Assembly: GCA_043818215.1 (NCBI GenBank)
Contig: JBDRGC010000124.1
Coordinates: 1 to 25,964, forward strand
DNA: 25,964 bases
Direction of reading: 5' to 3'
Source of the DNA: JBDRGC01 sp043818215
Lineage (GTDB): Bacteria; Chloroflexota; Anaerolineae; Anaerolineales; UBA11858
The notes under the pieces were generated by a model. That model had not been told where the DNA came from and ran no database searches. It worked only from the letters and a program-made list of their open reading frames with translations. Shown piece after piece: positions 6,480 through 13,430 of this stretch. The translations under genes were made by a program, and so were the position numbers. Numbering within the stretch: position 1 is the stretch's first letter; every line of letters begins with the position of its first letter.

Positions 6480-7631
6480 TCAGTGGTCGTCGGGCGGCAC
6501 TCTGTGGTCGTTGATTCGTTGATTCGTTGATTCGCTGACTCGCCGACTCGCCGACTCGCCGACTCGCTGTCGCTCCCGCAGCACATCAATTGGCTGCAAC
6601 TGCCCCTCCGCGTCCTCGTAATACCAGTGATCCCATCCGTTGCAGGGGCTTCCGCCCATGATATGCTTGCCGACCTGGTGGATGGAACCTTCGTAGCCCT
6701 CGTACATCAGTTTGCTGTCGGGCTTGATACGGGCGGCCTGGCTGCGGTCGCTGCGGAAGTAGAGCGGTTGACCGGGTTGCAGCAGACCATTTTCCAGCAG
6801 ATGGCTGAAGGGCAGGCGCGCGGCCAGACGTTTTTTATCGCGCACATCGAAAGTGGCTTCGTCGCAGGGTGCGGGAGTCACCGCCTCGATGCGCTGCCGG
6901 GCAATTTCGATGTACTTGATTTCGCGCTCGATGCCAATCCAGCGCCGGTGCAATTTCTTCGCCACCGCGCCGGTGGTGCCGCTGCCGAAGAAAGGGTCGA
7001 GCACCACATCGCCAGGATTGCTGGACGATAAAATAACGCGATAAAGTAAACTCTCCGGCTTTTGGGTAGAGTGAGCTTTTACCCCGTTGACTTTGATGCG
7101 TTCCGGGCCGGTGCAGAGCGGCAGTTCCCAGTCGGAGCGCATTTGTTTGCCCCGGTTGAGGGCCTTCATGGCGTGATGGTTGAAAGTGTATTTTGCCCCC
7201 TTGAATTTGCTGGCCCAAATCAGGGTTTCATGGGCATTGGTGAAACGCACCCCGCGGAAATTTGGCATGGGGTTGGTTTTGACCCAAATCACATCGTTTA
7301 AAATCCAGTAGCCCAAATCTTGTAGAATAGACCCGAGGCGGTAAATATTGTGATACGAGCCGATGACCCACAGGGCGCCGGTGTCCTTGAGCACACGGCG
7401 GCAGACGGTCAGCCAGGCGCGGCTGAACTGGTCATAGGCCTCGAAACTTGCGAACTGGTCCCACTCGTCGTTCACGGCCTCAACGCGGGTCATATTGGGT
7501 CGCCACAATTCCTGCGAGAGCTGCAAATTATAAGGCGGGTCGGCGAAGATCAAGTCCACCGATTTTTCGGGGAGCTTGTTGAGCACTTCGACGCACTCGC
7601 CGGGGAGGATTTGGTTGATGGGAAGATTCAT
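6480..7631 (-). CDS. ccrM-like: CcrM-type adenine DNA methyltransferase, predicted to methylate GANTC
   Basis: 383 aa, beta-order N6-adenine methyltransferase. DPPYNLQ lies at residues 31-37 and the AdoMet motif DPFFGSGTTGA near residue 217. Segments WVIGSYHNIYRLG, NPMPNFRGVRFTNAHETLIWASK, QMRSDWELPLCTG and TQKPESLLYRVIL closely follow Caulobacter CcrM. So does the C-terminal domain (GSIHQVGKHI, CNGWDHWYYE, QPIDVLR), which in that family is tied to GANTC recognition. It modifies chromosomal DNA; no cognate nuclease is adjacent, so it behaves as a solitary methyltransferase. The normal CcrM C-terminus is reached at PIDVLRERQR. The last 26 or so residues are translated from the GANTC-rich tandem array and are probably non-functional. 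No clear Shine-Dalgarno precedes the ATG at 7631. Confidence 0.9.
   Translation of the reverse strand: MNLPINQILPGECVEVLNKLPEKSVDLIFADPPYNLQLSQELWRPNMTRVEAVNDEWDQFASFEAYDQFSRAWLTVCRRVLKDTGALWVIGSYHNIYRLGSILQDLGYWILNDVIWVKTNPMPNFRGVRFTNAHETLIWASKFKGAKYTFNHHAMKALNRGKQMRSDWELPLCTGPERIKVNGVKAHSTQKPESLLYRVILSSSNPGDVVLDPFFGSGTTGAVAKKLHRRWIGIEREIKYIEIARQRIEAVTPAPCDEATFDVRDKKRLAARLPFSHLLENGLLQPGQPLYFRSDRSQAARIKPDSKLMYEGYEGSIHQVGKHIMGGSPCNGWDHWYYEDAEGQLQPIDVLRERQRVGESASRRVSESTNQRINDHRVPPDDH
6513..6568. repeat. Seven-unit 8-bp array, each unit holding a GANTC site
   Basis: Seven contiguous 8-bp units on the + strand: gattcgtt twice, gattcgct, gactcgcc three times, gactcgct. Every unit begins GATTC or GACTC, so there are seven GANTC sites in 56 bp. 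It lies inside the 3' end of the CcrM-type coding sequence. A short ggtcagc-type array (about 6462-6488) follows it toward the left. Confidence 0.95.
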
Positions 7632-7693
7632 GATTGAAGATTAAAGGCGGGAGCAGACCGCCGACCGCAGACGGCAGATGGGAGACAGCAGAT

Positions 7694-7749
7694 GGCGGAT
7701 GGCGGGTGGCGGATGGCGGGTGGCGGATGGCGGGTGGCGGGTGGCGGAT
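7694..7749. repeat. 7-bp tandem array, eight ggcggat/ggcgggt units
   Basis: Eight contiguous 7-bp units alternate ggcggat and ggcgggt with one break in the alternation. The array lies 63 bp upstream of the CcrM-type start codon (in its sense, ATCCGCC/ACCCGCC). Confidence 0.95.
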
Positions 7750-7821
7750 AGGCAGGATTCGTGGATGCGTGCGGTCGGTGGTCAGCGAGTCAACGACCGC
7801 CGACCACCGACATTTATGAGA

Positions 7822-7870
7822 AACCTGCTAAAGCAGGTTCAGGGCATGACGTAACATGCTTCAGCATGTT
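7822..7870. repeat. Pair of small perfect hairpins
   Basis: AACCTGC/GCAGGTT with a 4-nt loop (7822-7839) and AACATGC/GCATGTT with a 4-nt loop (7853-7870), 13 nt apart. Neither has a T-run, so they are not obvious terminators. Confidence 0.7.
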
Positions 7871-7908
7871 TCCAATACCAAACTCCGAATTCATTCGGGG
7901 GGTTGATC

Positions 7909-8002
7909 TGATCGCTGACTCGCTGATCGCTAACTCGCTAACTCGCTAACTCGCTGACTCACTGACTCGCTGACTCGCAGATTCGCTGACTCGCCGACCC
8001 GC
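7909..8002. repeat. 8-bp tandem array with six GANTC sites
   Basis: Twelve units, mainly tgactcgc and taactcgc, with two 7-bp tgatcgc variants and one agattcgc. GANTC occurs in the units at 7916, 7955, 7963, 7971, 7979 and 7987; three taactcgc units lack it. It lies about 280 bp upstream of the CcrM-type start codon and 72 bp beyond the TrmH-type stop. Confidence 0.92.
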
Positions 8003-8043
8003 TGTGCAAGATTTGGCCGGGGGGGGATTCGTGATTGAAAACA

Positions 8044-8078
8044 AAACACTGAACACTGAACACTGAACACTGATCACT
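8044..8078. repeat. 7-bp gaacact array overlapping the TrmH-type stop codon
   Basis: Units at 8051, 8058 and 8065 are gaacact and the one at 8072 is gatcact, preceded by a partial unit. The stop codon of the TrmH-type gene (8074-8076) falls in the last unit. Confidence 0.88.
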
Positions 8079-8853
8079 GCCTCTGCCGCACTACTTCGAA
8101 CATCAAAATCGCGGCGGCGGCGGCGGCATTGAGAGACTCTATTTCCCTGGGCATGGGGATGTGGATTGTGGCATCGGCCAATTCTCTGGCCGCCTTCCCC
8201 GCCCCGCCAGCTTCGCCACCCACAATCAGGGCCACGGGCGCACAAAAATCAACTTGGGTGTGGGGTTCGCCATCGCGGGCCGCGGCCAGATACGTTCGCA
8301 GGCCTGCATCCCGGATCTGCGCGCTAATCCGTTCCCAATCGCTTGTATGGATCGGCAGGCGAAAATGCGCACCCATTGCTGAACGAACCACCTTCGGAGC
8401 GTAAGGGTCGGTGGTTCCCGGGGGGAGAAAGACTGCGTCTACACCAGCCGCGTCTGCTGTACGCAGGATGGCGCCCAAATTGCCGGGGATGCGTACATTA
8501 TCGAGGATGAGCGCGAAGTTCAATGCCGAGGGGAGCGGTAACGGAAGAATGGGAATTACCGCCAGCAATCCCTGAGGGTTTTTGGTGTTGCTGGCTGACC
8601 GCATTACGTGGGAGGCGACCGGGACGGCTTCGATGTCTTTATCCAAGAAATTATCCACCACCTGTTGGCCGCGGGGATTCAGATCTTCGGTGTGCAGCAA
8701 TAATTGGGGACGCACATCGGCTGCCAGGGCTTCTTCCACCAGGCGGATACCTTCGATAACGAAGGCCTGGTCTTTACGGCGTTCTGAGGGGTGCGATTGC
8801 AGGGCGCGCACCCATTGAATGCGTTGATTGCGAGTAGATGTGATGGTTAGCAT
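8074..8853 (-). CDS. SpoU/TrmH-family RNA 2'-O-ribose methyltransferase
   Basis: About 259 aa. The N-terminal substrate-binding part begins MLTITSTRNQRIQWVRAL and includes FVIEGIRLVEEAL. The SPOUT knot shows motif 1 (ILDNVRIPGNLGAILRTADA), motif 2 (VGGEAGGAG) and motif 3 (IPMPREIESLNAAAAAAILM). These are the AdoMet-binding trefoil knot and catalytic Arg/Asn positions of TrmH-like 23S rRNA or tRNA methyltransferases; the modified nucleotide cannot be read from sequence. I prefer ATG 8853, because family members start with a residue run like ITSTRNPRI; an upstream in-frame GTG (8862) is possible. Neither has a strong ribosome site. The gene follows the macro-domain gene by about 55 bp on the same strand and may end the operon. 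Confidence 0.9.
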   Translation of the reverse strand: MLTITSTRNQRIQWVRALQSHPSERRKDQAFVIEGIRLVEEALAADVRPQLLLHTEDLNPRGQQVVDNFLDKDIEAVPVASHVMRSASNTKNPQGLLAVIPILPLPLPSALNFALILDNVRIPGNLGAILRTADAAGVDAVFLPPGTTDPYAPKVVRSAMGAHFRLPIHTSDWERISAQIRDAGLRTYLAAARDGEPHTQVDFCAPVALIVGGEAGGAGKAARELADATIHIPMPREIESLNAAAAAAILMFEVVRQRQ

Positions 8854-8908
8854 AGAGTTCACTTGTAGGGATATGAGTAGAAGTGGAGGCAGGAGTGGTT
8901 CTCTGGGG

Positions 8909-9451
8909 TTACATCAGGAAAGCCTCCACCGTAAGTTGATCGAACAGCGTCAGGCGCACCAGGGATACACCCGAATCGGGGTGGTCGAGAAAGTATTGCT
9001 CAATGGCATCGAAGATGACACTAGCGGCGCGCTCTTTCGGAAAGCCGAAGATGCCCGTGGAGATGGCAGGAAAGGCGATGGAATTAAGTTCGAGTTCGTC
9101 GGCCACGCGCAGGGAGCCGGTGATCGCGGCACTCAGTTTGGCATCTTCGTCGCCAGAACCCCAAACGGGGCCGACAGCGTGGATGACGTATTTGCAGGGC
9201 AGCCTCCCGCCTGTGGTGTACGCGGGGGCAGCGTGACTCACGGGGCCGCGCTCCCGCACCCATTTGTCAGATTCAGCTTGAATTGCGCATCCGCCGCGTT
9301 TGGAAATCATCCCGGCTACCCCTCCGCCGTGCATCAACTGGGCGTTGGCCGCGTTAACGATGGCGTCCACTTTTTCCTGGGTGATGTCGCCCTGAACGAT
9401 TTGGAAGGTATGCCCGGAGGGGAAAGTCTGATTACGCAGGATTTGGTTCAC
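8909..9451 (-). CDS. Macro-domain protein (ADP-ribose binding/hydrolase type)
   Basis: About 180 aa from GTG 9451; the domain fills almost the whole protein. Diagnostic segments are GDITQEKVDAIVNAAN, the glycine-rich loop LMHGGGVAGMI, VIHAVGP, and the second ligand loop AFPAISTGIFGFP. These match MacroD/YmdB-like proteins that bind or remove ADP-ribose. A TTG at 9490 is also in frame, but it overlaps the upstream gene and lacks a ribosome site. The GTG at 9451 has AGAGGG about 5 nt before it and begins 12 bp beyond the upstream stop (9463). Tight linkage to the nuclease candidate and methyltransferase suggests co-expression. Macro domains reverse DNA ADP-ribosylation in DarTG systems, but no DarT-like gene is seen here. 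Confidence 0.88.
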   Translation of the reverse strand: MNQILRNQTFPSGHTFQIVQGDITQEKVDAIVNAANAQLMHGGGVAGMISKRGGCAIQAESDKWVRERGPVSHAAPAYTTGGRLPCKYVIHAVGPVWGSGDEDAKLSAAITGSLRVADELELNSIAFPAISTGIFGFPKERAASVIFDAIEQYFLDHPDSGVSLVRLTLFDQLTVEAFLM

Positions 9452-9462
9452 TATGCCCTCTT

Positions 9463-10209
9463 CTATTTGCGCCTGGTAACAGTGATCCAACTGTCGTCAT
9501 AGTGGACAGCTTTCAAGATTTTCTCTTTGTCTAAATGCTGTGGGGCTTGCAGGGTTATTAGCAGGCAATCCTGTGGCACTGATTCGATGATGGTAAATTG
9601 CGAGCCGTGAGGTTGCCATGTAAAGCGGTGTTCTTGTGTTGTTCTGTCAGTCGCCTCAAGGTTTCCGCGTTCATTTCGTGCCCATGTATACTTCTCGATT
9701 GGATAATAAACTGTTTCGAATTCAAAAACGGCCAGTTCGGTCAAGGTGTTCGATTTCACAAGCACAACAGTCCGAAGGTGAGAAAACTTTGCCCGAATTG
9801 ATTCCACGCGTGCGTTCCAAATTTCCAGAACACTGTCACCCAATACTTGAGGATTCGCGTTCAAGTCTGTTTGGTCGAAGGAGTACGCAGGTGAATTGCG
9901 GCCAGAAATCAATCGCACTCTGTTTATTTTATGAGGTGTTGAATATTTGACAGTCTTTGCTCCCCAAGCACATACTCCTAGCACGACATCATCTAGCCCG
10001 ACATTTGACGGTTTCCATGTAGCGTCAATACAGCCAGCGAAAATCTGTTCCCATTCTTTCCCTGCTACATCGGTAGTGCTTTTTGTCGCCAGCAAGAAAA
10101 TAATTTCTCTGCCTAATTTATGACCAAAGTTTGATGGGAATTGATTTAGCGGATATGGCGGTTTGATTTTATCAATTGTTCGCAAGCGTGGTTTCTTTCG
10201 TTTCGGCAT
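9463..10209 (-). CDS. Candidate type II restriction endonuclease paired with the upstream methyltransferase
   Basis: 248 aa from ATG 10209, chosen because AGAGGAG lies 4-5 nt before it; a longer in-frame start lacks such a site. No textbook domain is recognised. A segment reading EWEQIFA (52-58), GLDDVV (71-76), then AWGAKTVK (81-88) and RLISGRNS (99-106) has the order E...D(D)...xxK expected of a PD-(D/E)xK nuclease core, with E52/E54, D73/D74 and K85 as candidates. The usual acidic residue two before the Lys is replaced by Gly-Ala. The gene overlaps the end of the methyltransferase gene by 38 bp, typical of translationally coupled R-M pairs. The nuclease call rests on context and this weak motif; it could instead be an accessory or DNA-binding protein. 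Confidence 0.55.
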   Translation of the reverse strand: MPKRKKPRLRTIDKIKPPYPLNQFPSNFGHKLGREIIFLLATKSTTDVAGKEWEQIFAGCIDATWKPSNVGLDDVVLGVCAWGAKTVKYSTPHKINRVRLISGRNSPAYSFDQTDLNANPQVLGDSVLEIWNARVESIRAKFSHLRTVVLVKSNTLTELAVFEFETVYYPIEKYTWARNERGNLEATDRTTQEHRFTWQPHGSQFTIIESVPQDCLLITLQAPQHLDKEKILKAVHYDDSWITVTRRK

Positions 10210-12418
10210 GATCTCCTCTAAAATCCGATTTATTCTCAAGTAATCTTAGTTGCTGATGTGCTGTCATTTCGTAAGTGATCGTTTCAGGTGGAGCATCAAT
10301 ATTAGTTTGATACTCGTCAAAATGTGTAAGGGCATCAGCAAACCATTTATAACTTACCACAGATTTATCTAAAGGCGAACTTGCTGTTTTTAGCAATTCG
10401 CCCATAAAATATAAAAAGGATTTATTATCGTTATCCTTGGCAATTTGTGGGCGCAAAGAACGTTGAATGATGTCTTCGGGTGTTGCAGAGAAGTGTTGGA
10501 AAGCAAGTATTCGTTTCTGACACACCAAGACCAGATCCATATCGAGGGCTTGTTTATTGCGAATGTGCGGATTTACTTTGTATTCACTAGTGACGGGAAA
10601 AGAGTCGATAACTAGAAAACCACTTTTGATGAGTGCTGTCAAAATCGTCCACCAGACTCGCCATTTTTTATGGTGAAATGTGAATATCAATTGTCCGTTA
10701 TCTTTTAGAACTCTTGAGCACTCTTTCAATACATTCGTCAGCAAGTCTTGATATTCTTGCTCGCCTTTGTCCATTCCATTATTGATAATGGCTTCTTTTT
10801 GAGTTGGAACATGATCAAGCCTGAAATGGGGATTCTCGATTAGCTCCTTGAGCCACACATAAAAAAAGTTGGAAAGCTCGGAATAGTGTATGCTATCGTA
10901 ATAGGGGGGATCTGTAATAACGAAGTCAACAGATCGGTTTGGGATAGACGGCAAATGCGAAGAGTCTTGGCAGAAAAGGAGAGTGCCCCTGGAAGTTTGC
11001 TGAAGTTCCTGGAATGATGATACAAAGCGCGCAGATATCCGCTCGTGTTTAGCGAATACCGTTTTCACCGTTCCATAAACATCCTTGAATTTATCAAAAG
11101 GCGATTGGCAGTATTGTTTTGCCCTAAAGTACCGTTTATAACAATTGGCAAAGGTACCTGCGCCTTCTGACCCTGATCCCCAAACAACATTTTCAACCGG
11201 CGTTGTAGTCAAAGGCATGGCATGGTAATTAAACAGATGATGAAGTTTTCGATGAGGGTAGTTGTATGGGGTCATCATATTGTTGTATTCCAGGGAATTC
11301 GAAAATACAGTTATAAAAGCATTTCGGTATTCATCTTCTGGAATAGCCCGAATACCCTCGAATAGATAGTTGAATGCCAGAAGCTGGCGGGCATTGAAGA
11401 CCTCATAATAATGTTCGTACTTGTGTAATCTCCAACGCACAGAAGAATCGCCCTCCAAAATTCTCTGCCTGGGAAATATTAGTGAGTCCTTTTGTTCGTC
11501 AAACATCTGTTCAACATGAGCGACCTTTGCCAAATCGTCTGTATCAGGTGATTTATATAGCCTGTTGTTACATTGAGGACACCCATACTCTATAGCGAGC
11601 AATTTCTCGCTTAGCTTTTGCCCTGTTTTCAGCGTATTTATAAGGGATATTTTTTCTCTACCGCAATGGTGACAATCATAATATCCCTTATCGTATGTTC
11701 CTGTTTGAGGGTCATATTCGTGACCACAAGATTGGCACATACATTGCCCCTCACCGTGCCAGTCATTCAAGGTGAAACACTTAGGACAAAAAGTGGTGGC
11801 AGGATTGGTTTGTGAGGGTGGTTTATTTCTGCTGAGACCCTTATTCAGTAAAGTTCGTTTATAGAGATAGGTTCGTTCTCCACAGAATGGGCACTTGACA
11901 TAACGCAGCCAAAATACATAGAGACTGTCGCACGCAGTACCACATTGAATACATTGTGTACGGTAAAGATCTCTAATCTTTTTCCCCGCTGTGTGCTCGA
12001 GTTTTTGATAGTTATTATCCAGCACTTGGAGATCAATAGGTTTCAGTGTTTCTCTCACAATCCAGTAAGACACTGGATTAAGATCACATCCAATAACTTT
12101 TGCTCCCAGGCGGTTGGCTTCAGCAATTATTGTTCCTCCACCCATGAAGGGATCAAAAATGATTGCTTCATCTAAATCATGGTTTTGGAAGTATGCACTT
12201 CGTGTGGAAATCGACCCAGCATTTGATGTTTCGAAAAGTTTGTGGTGTGTACCTGTTGCCAAAAGAGTGATTGCCCGAAAGAGAGCGCCAGGTCGACGCG
12301 CCCACCATTTGTGCAGAGAATACACTGGGCGGTAATATTGTCGCTTCCCAGTTTCGTTTTGAGTTAATTGGCTTATGATATTTTCTGTATAGGGTTCGAT
12401 AAACCTATTGTTTTTCAT
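10172..12418 (-). CDS. Alpha-order adenine DNA methyltransferase with three zinc-ribbon modules (DUF1156-like)
   Basis: 748 aa from ATG 12418, preceded by GAGGA at good spacing; an upstream in-frame start is less likely. N-terminal YSLHKWWARRPGALFRA (33-49) is typical of DUF1156-type methylases. AdoMet motif I is FDPFMGGGT (88-96) followed by GCDLNPVSYW; catalytic motif IV is DPPYYDS (503-509). Motif I before IV with a long insert fits the alpha order, the insert being the target-recognition region. That insert contains CxxC pairs at 156-159, 176-179, 211-214, 228-231 (with Cys 226), 249-252 and 280-283: three probable zinc ribbons. It should methylate adenine at an unknown site. It heads an operon with the nuclease candidate and macro-domain gene. 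It is AT-richer than its neighbours, consistent with horizontal acquisition. Confidence 0.88.
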   Translation of the reverse strand: MKNNRFIEPYTENIISQLTQNETGKRQYYRPVYSLHKWWARRPGALFRAITLLATGTHHKLFETSNAGSISTRSAYFQNHDLDEAIIFDPFMGGGTIIAEANRLGAKVIGCDLNPVSYWIVRETLKPIDLQVLDNNYQKLEHTAGKKIRDLYRTQCIQCGTACDSLYVFWLRYVKCPFCGERTYLYKRTLLNKGLSRNKPPSQTNPATTFCPKCFTLNDWHGEGQCMCQSCGHEYDPQTGTYDKGYYDCHHCGREKISLINTLKTGQKLSEKLLAIEYGCPQCNNRLYKSPDTDDLAKVAHVEQMFDEQKDSLIFPRQRILEGDSSVRWRLHKYEHYYEVFNARQLLAFNYLFEGIRAIPEDEYRNAFITVFSNSLEYNNMMTPYNYPHRKLHHLFNYHAMPLTTTPVENVVWGSGSEGAGTFANCYKRYFRAKQYCQSPFDKFKDVYGTVKTVFAKHERISARFVSSFQELQQTSRGTLLFCQDSSHLPSIPNRSVDFVITDPPYYDSIHYSELSNFFYVWLKELIENPHFRLDHVPTQKEAIINNGMDKGEQEYQDLLTNVLKECSRVLKDNGQLIFTFHHKKWRVWWTILTALIKSGFLVIDSFPVTSEYKVNPHIRNKQALDMDLVLVCQKRILAFQHFSATPEDIIQRSLRPQIAKDNDNKSFLYFMGELLKTASSPLDKSVVSYKWFADALTHFDEYQTNIDAPPETITYEMTAHQQLRLLENKSDFRGDHAETKETTLANN

Positions 12419-12516
12419 ACTAATCCTCAAACTACATACGGTAAGAGTAGTTGATTGTATTTTACCTCACAGTACAGTCTATCAGTGGTGAAAATTTTGA
12501 GGAAGCATCCAGGTAT

Positions 12517-12628
12517 GCCCCCCTAACCCCTCAACTTTGGGGGGAACGCTCCCCAGATCCCCAACTTTGTGGAGGGCACGTGCTCCCCCAGAATTGGGGG
12601 CCGGGGGGCATTCCCCTATTTTTCAGAA
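12517..12628. repeat. GC-rich dispersed palindromic repeat, copy A
   Basis: Begins gcccccctaacccc, includes ctttggggggaac and cccccagaattgggggccgg, and ends in ctatttttcagaa. Copy B at 17474-17578 shares the order and wording of these blocks. It fills much of the spacer between the methyltransferase start and the HAD stop. Confidence 0.8.
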
Positions 12629-12658
12629 CTGAACAGCCCTGAAGAGTGACCGCTCACC

Positions 12659-13429
12659 TTACAGCAATATCCCCAATAGCTCCCCCACCGACTGAATGAC
12701 TGTGCATTCAGCCTCGGGAAAGACGTCGTCGGGGTCAATTAGCACAGGATGCAAGCCAGCGTTCTGCGCGCCGATAATGTCGGTGTAGTAGTTGTCGCCG
12801 ACATAGATCGTGTGTTCCGGGTCGCTGTCGGCTTGTTCCAGGGCATGCTGAAAAATCTCGGGATTGGGCTTCCACACGTTGATCTCACCGGCCACAAAGG
12901 CAAAATCTAGATAGGGGAGTAAGCCAAGTTCAGCAAGCTCATCTTGGACAGGCTTCCTGCGGTTGGAGACTAACCCCACAACGAAGCCGGCCCGCCTCAA
13001 TGCCTGTAGGGTTTCGGTCACGTCGGGTGGAATCCAATTTTCGGGCTGGTAGTCATCCGCCATCCATTTCTGAAATTTGGGGGCCAGATCGGCAGCTTCT
13101 TCGGGAACGCATCCGAAGGCTTGCAATTCACGCCGCACGTAATTTGTCCAAAAATTCTGGTCGTCATCGACAAATGTTTCCAGGTCTGCGAACAGGTCGT
13201 CTGATTGTGCCCAGTAGTGATGCGCCCAGCGAGCGGCCCCCCGGCGATTTTCAGTCGAATCCGGCACCCCGAATTGGATTGCCAGCCTGAAAATGGTCTC
13301 GTTGGCCGAGGGCCGATTGTGGCGCAGTGTGCCATCAAAATCGAATAAAACGGCATGGATGCTGTTCTGGGAAAAAGAACTGCCAGTCCTCAAAGGACTG
13401 GCAGCCCTGATATTGTTTTGGGGGAACAA
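12659..13429 (-). CDS. HAD-superfamily phosphatase
   Basis: About 256 aa from a TTG at 13429. Motif I is LFDFDGTL with nucleophile Asp30 and Asp32; motif II is VGLVSNRRK; the motif III Lys is in KPNPEIFQHAL; motif IV is YVGDNYYTDI. A helical cap lies between motifs I and II, as in subfamily IA (phosphoglycolate phosphatase-like) enzymes. Substrate is unknown. No ATG exists in frame near motif I. The TTG has GGAGG 5 nt before it, inside the last codons of moaA, and starts one base after the moaA stop, suggesting coupling. However, residues 9-20 are encoded by a palindrome with a T-run, so the real start may be another non-ATG codon. Confidence 0.85.
   Translation of the reverse strand: MFPQNNIRAASPLRTGSSFSQNSIHAVLFDFDGTLRHNRPSANETIFRLAIQFGVPDSTENRRGAARWAHHYWAQSDDLFADLETFVDDDQNFWTNYVRRELQAFGCVPEEAADLAPKFQKWMADDYQPENWIPPDVTETLQALRRAGFVVGLVSNRRKPVQDELAELGLLPYLDFAFVAGEINVWKPNPEIFQHALEQADSDPEHTIYVGDNYYTDIIGAQNAGLHPVLIDPDDVFPEAECTVIQSVGELLGILL
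13372..13404 (-). terminator. Hairpin with T-run just after moaA, inside the 5' end of the HAD frame
   Basis: On the minus strand, CTGCCAGTCC / GGACTGGCAG with a 5-nt loop (arms 13395-13404 and 13380-13389) is followed by TTCTTTTT. It has the form of a Rho-independent terminator or attenuator 27 bp after the moaA stop. A mobile palindromic repeat inserted there is equally possible. Confidence 0.6.
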
Positions 13430-13430
13430 C

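Larger units (their letters stand above)
7632..8073. other. Intergenic region, 442 bp, three tandem arrays and two hairpins
   Basis: Upstream region of the CcrM-type gene and 3' flank of the TrmH-type gene; no gene is seen. From left to right it holds a 7-bp array (7694-7749), dyads of ggtcggtggtc type (7770-7812), two small hairpins (7822-7839 and 7853-7870), an 8-bp GANTC-containing array (7909-8002) and a 7-bp gaacact array (8044-8078). Single GANTC sites also occur at 7756, 7787 and 8026. Confidence 0.7.

Noticed and set aside
12431..12658. Short ORF in the spacer (about 12451-12642)
   Set aside because: It is translated from the GC-rich dispersed repeat and has no ribosome site.
13018..13356. 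ATG-started ORF considered as the HAD gene start
   Set aside because: The ATG is in the wrong frame; the catalytic DFDGT motif reads only in the frame without an ATG.
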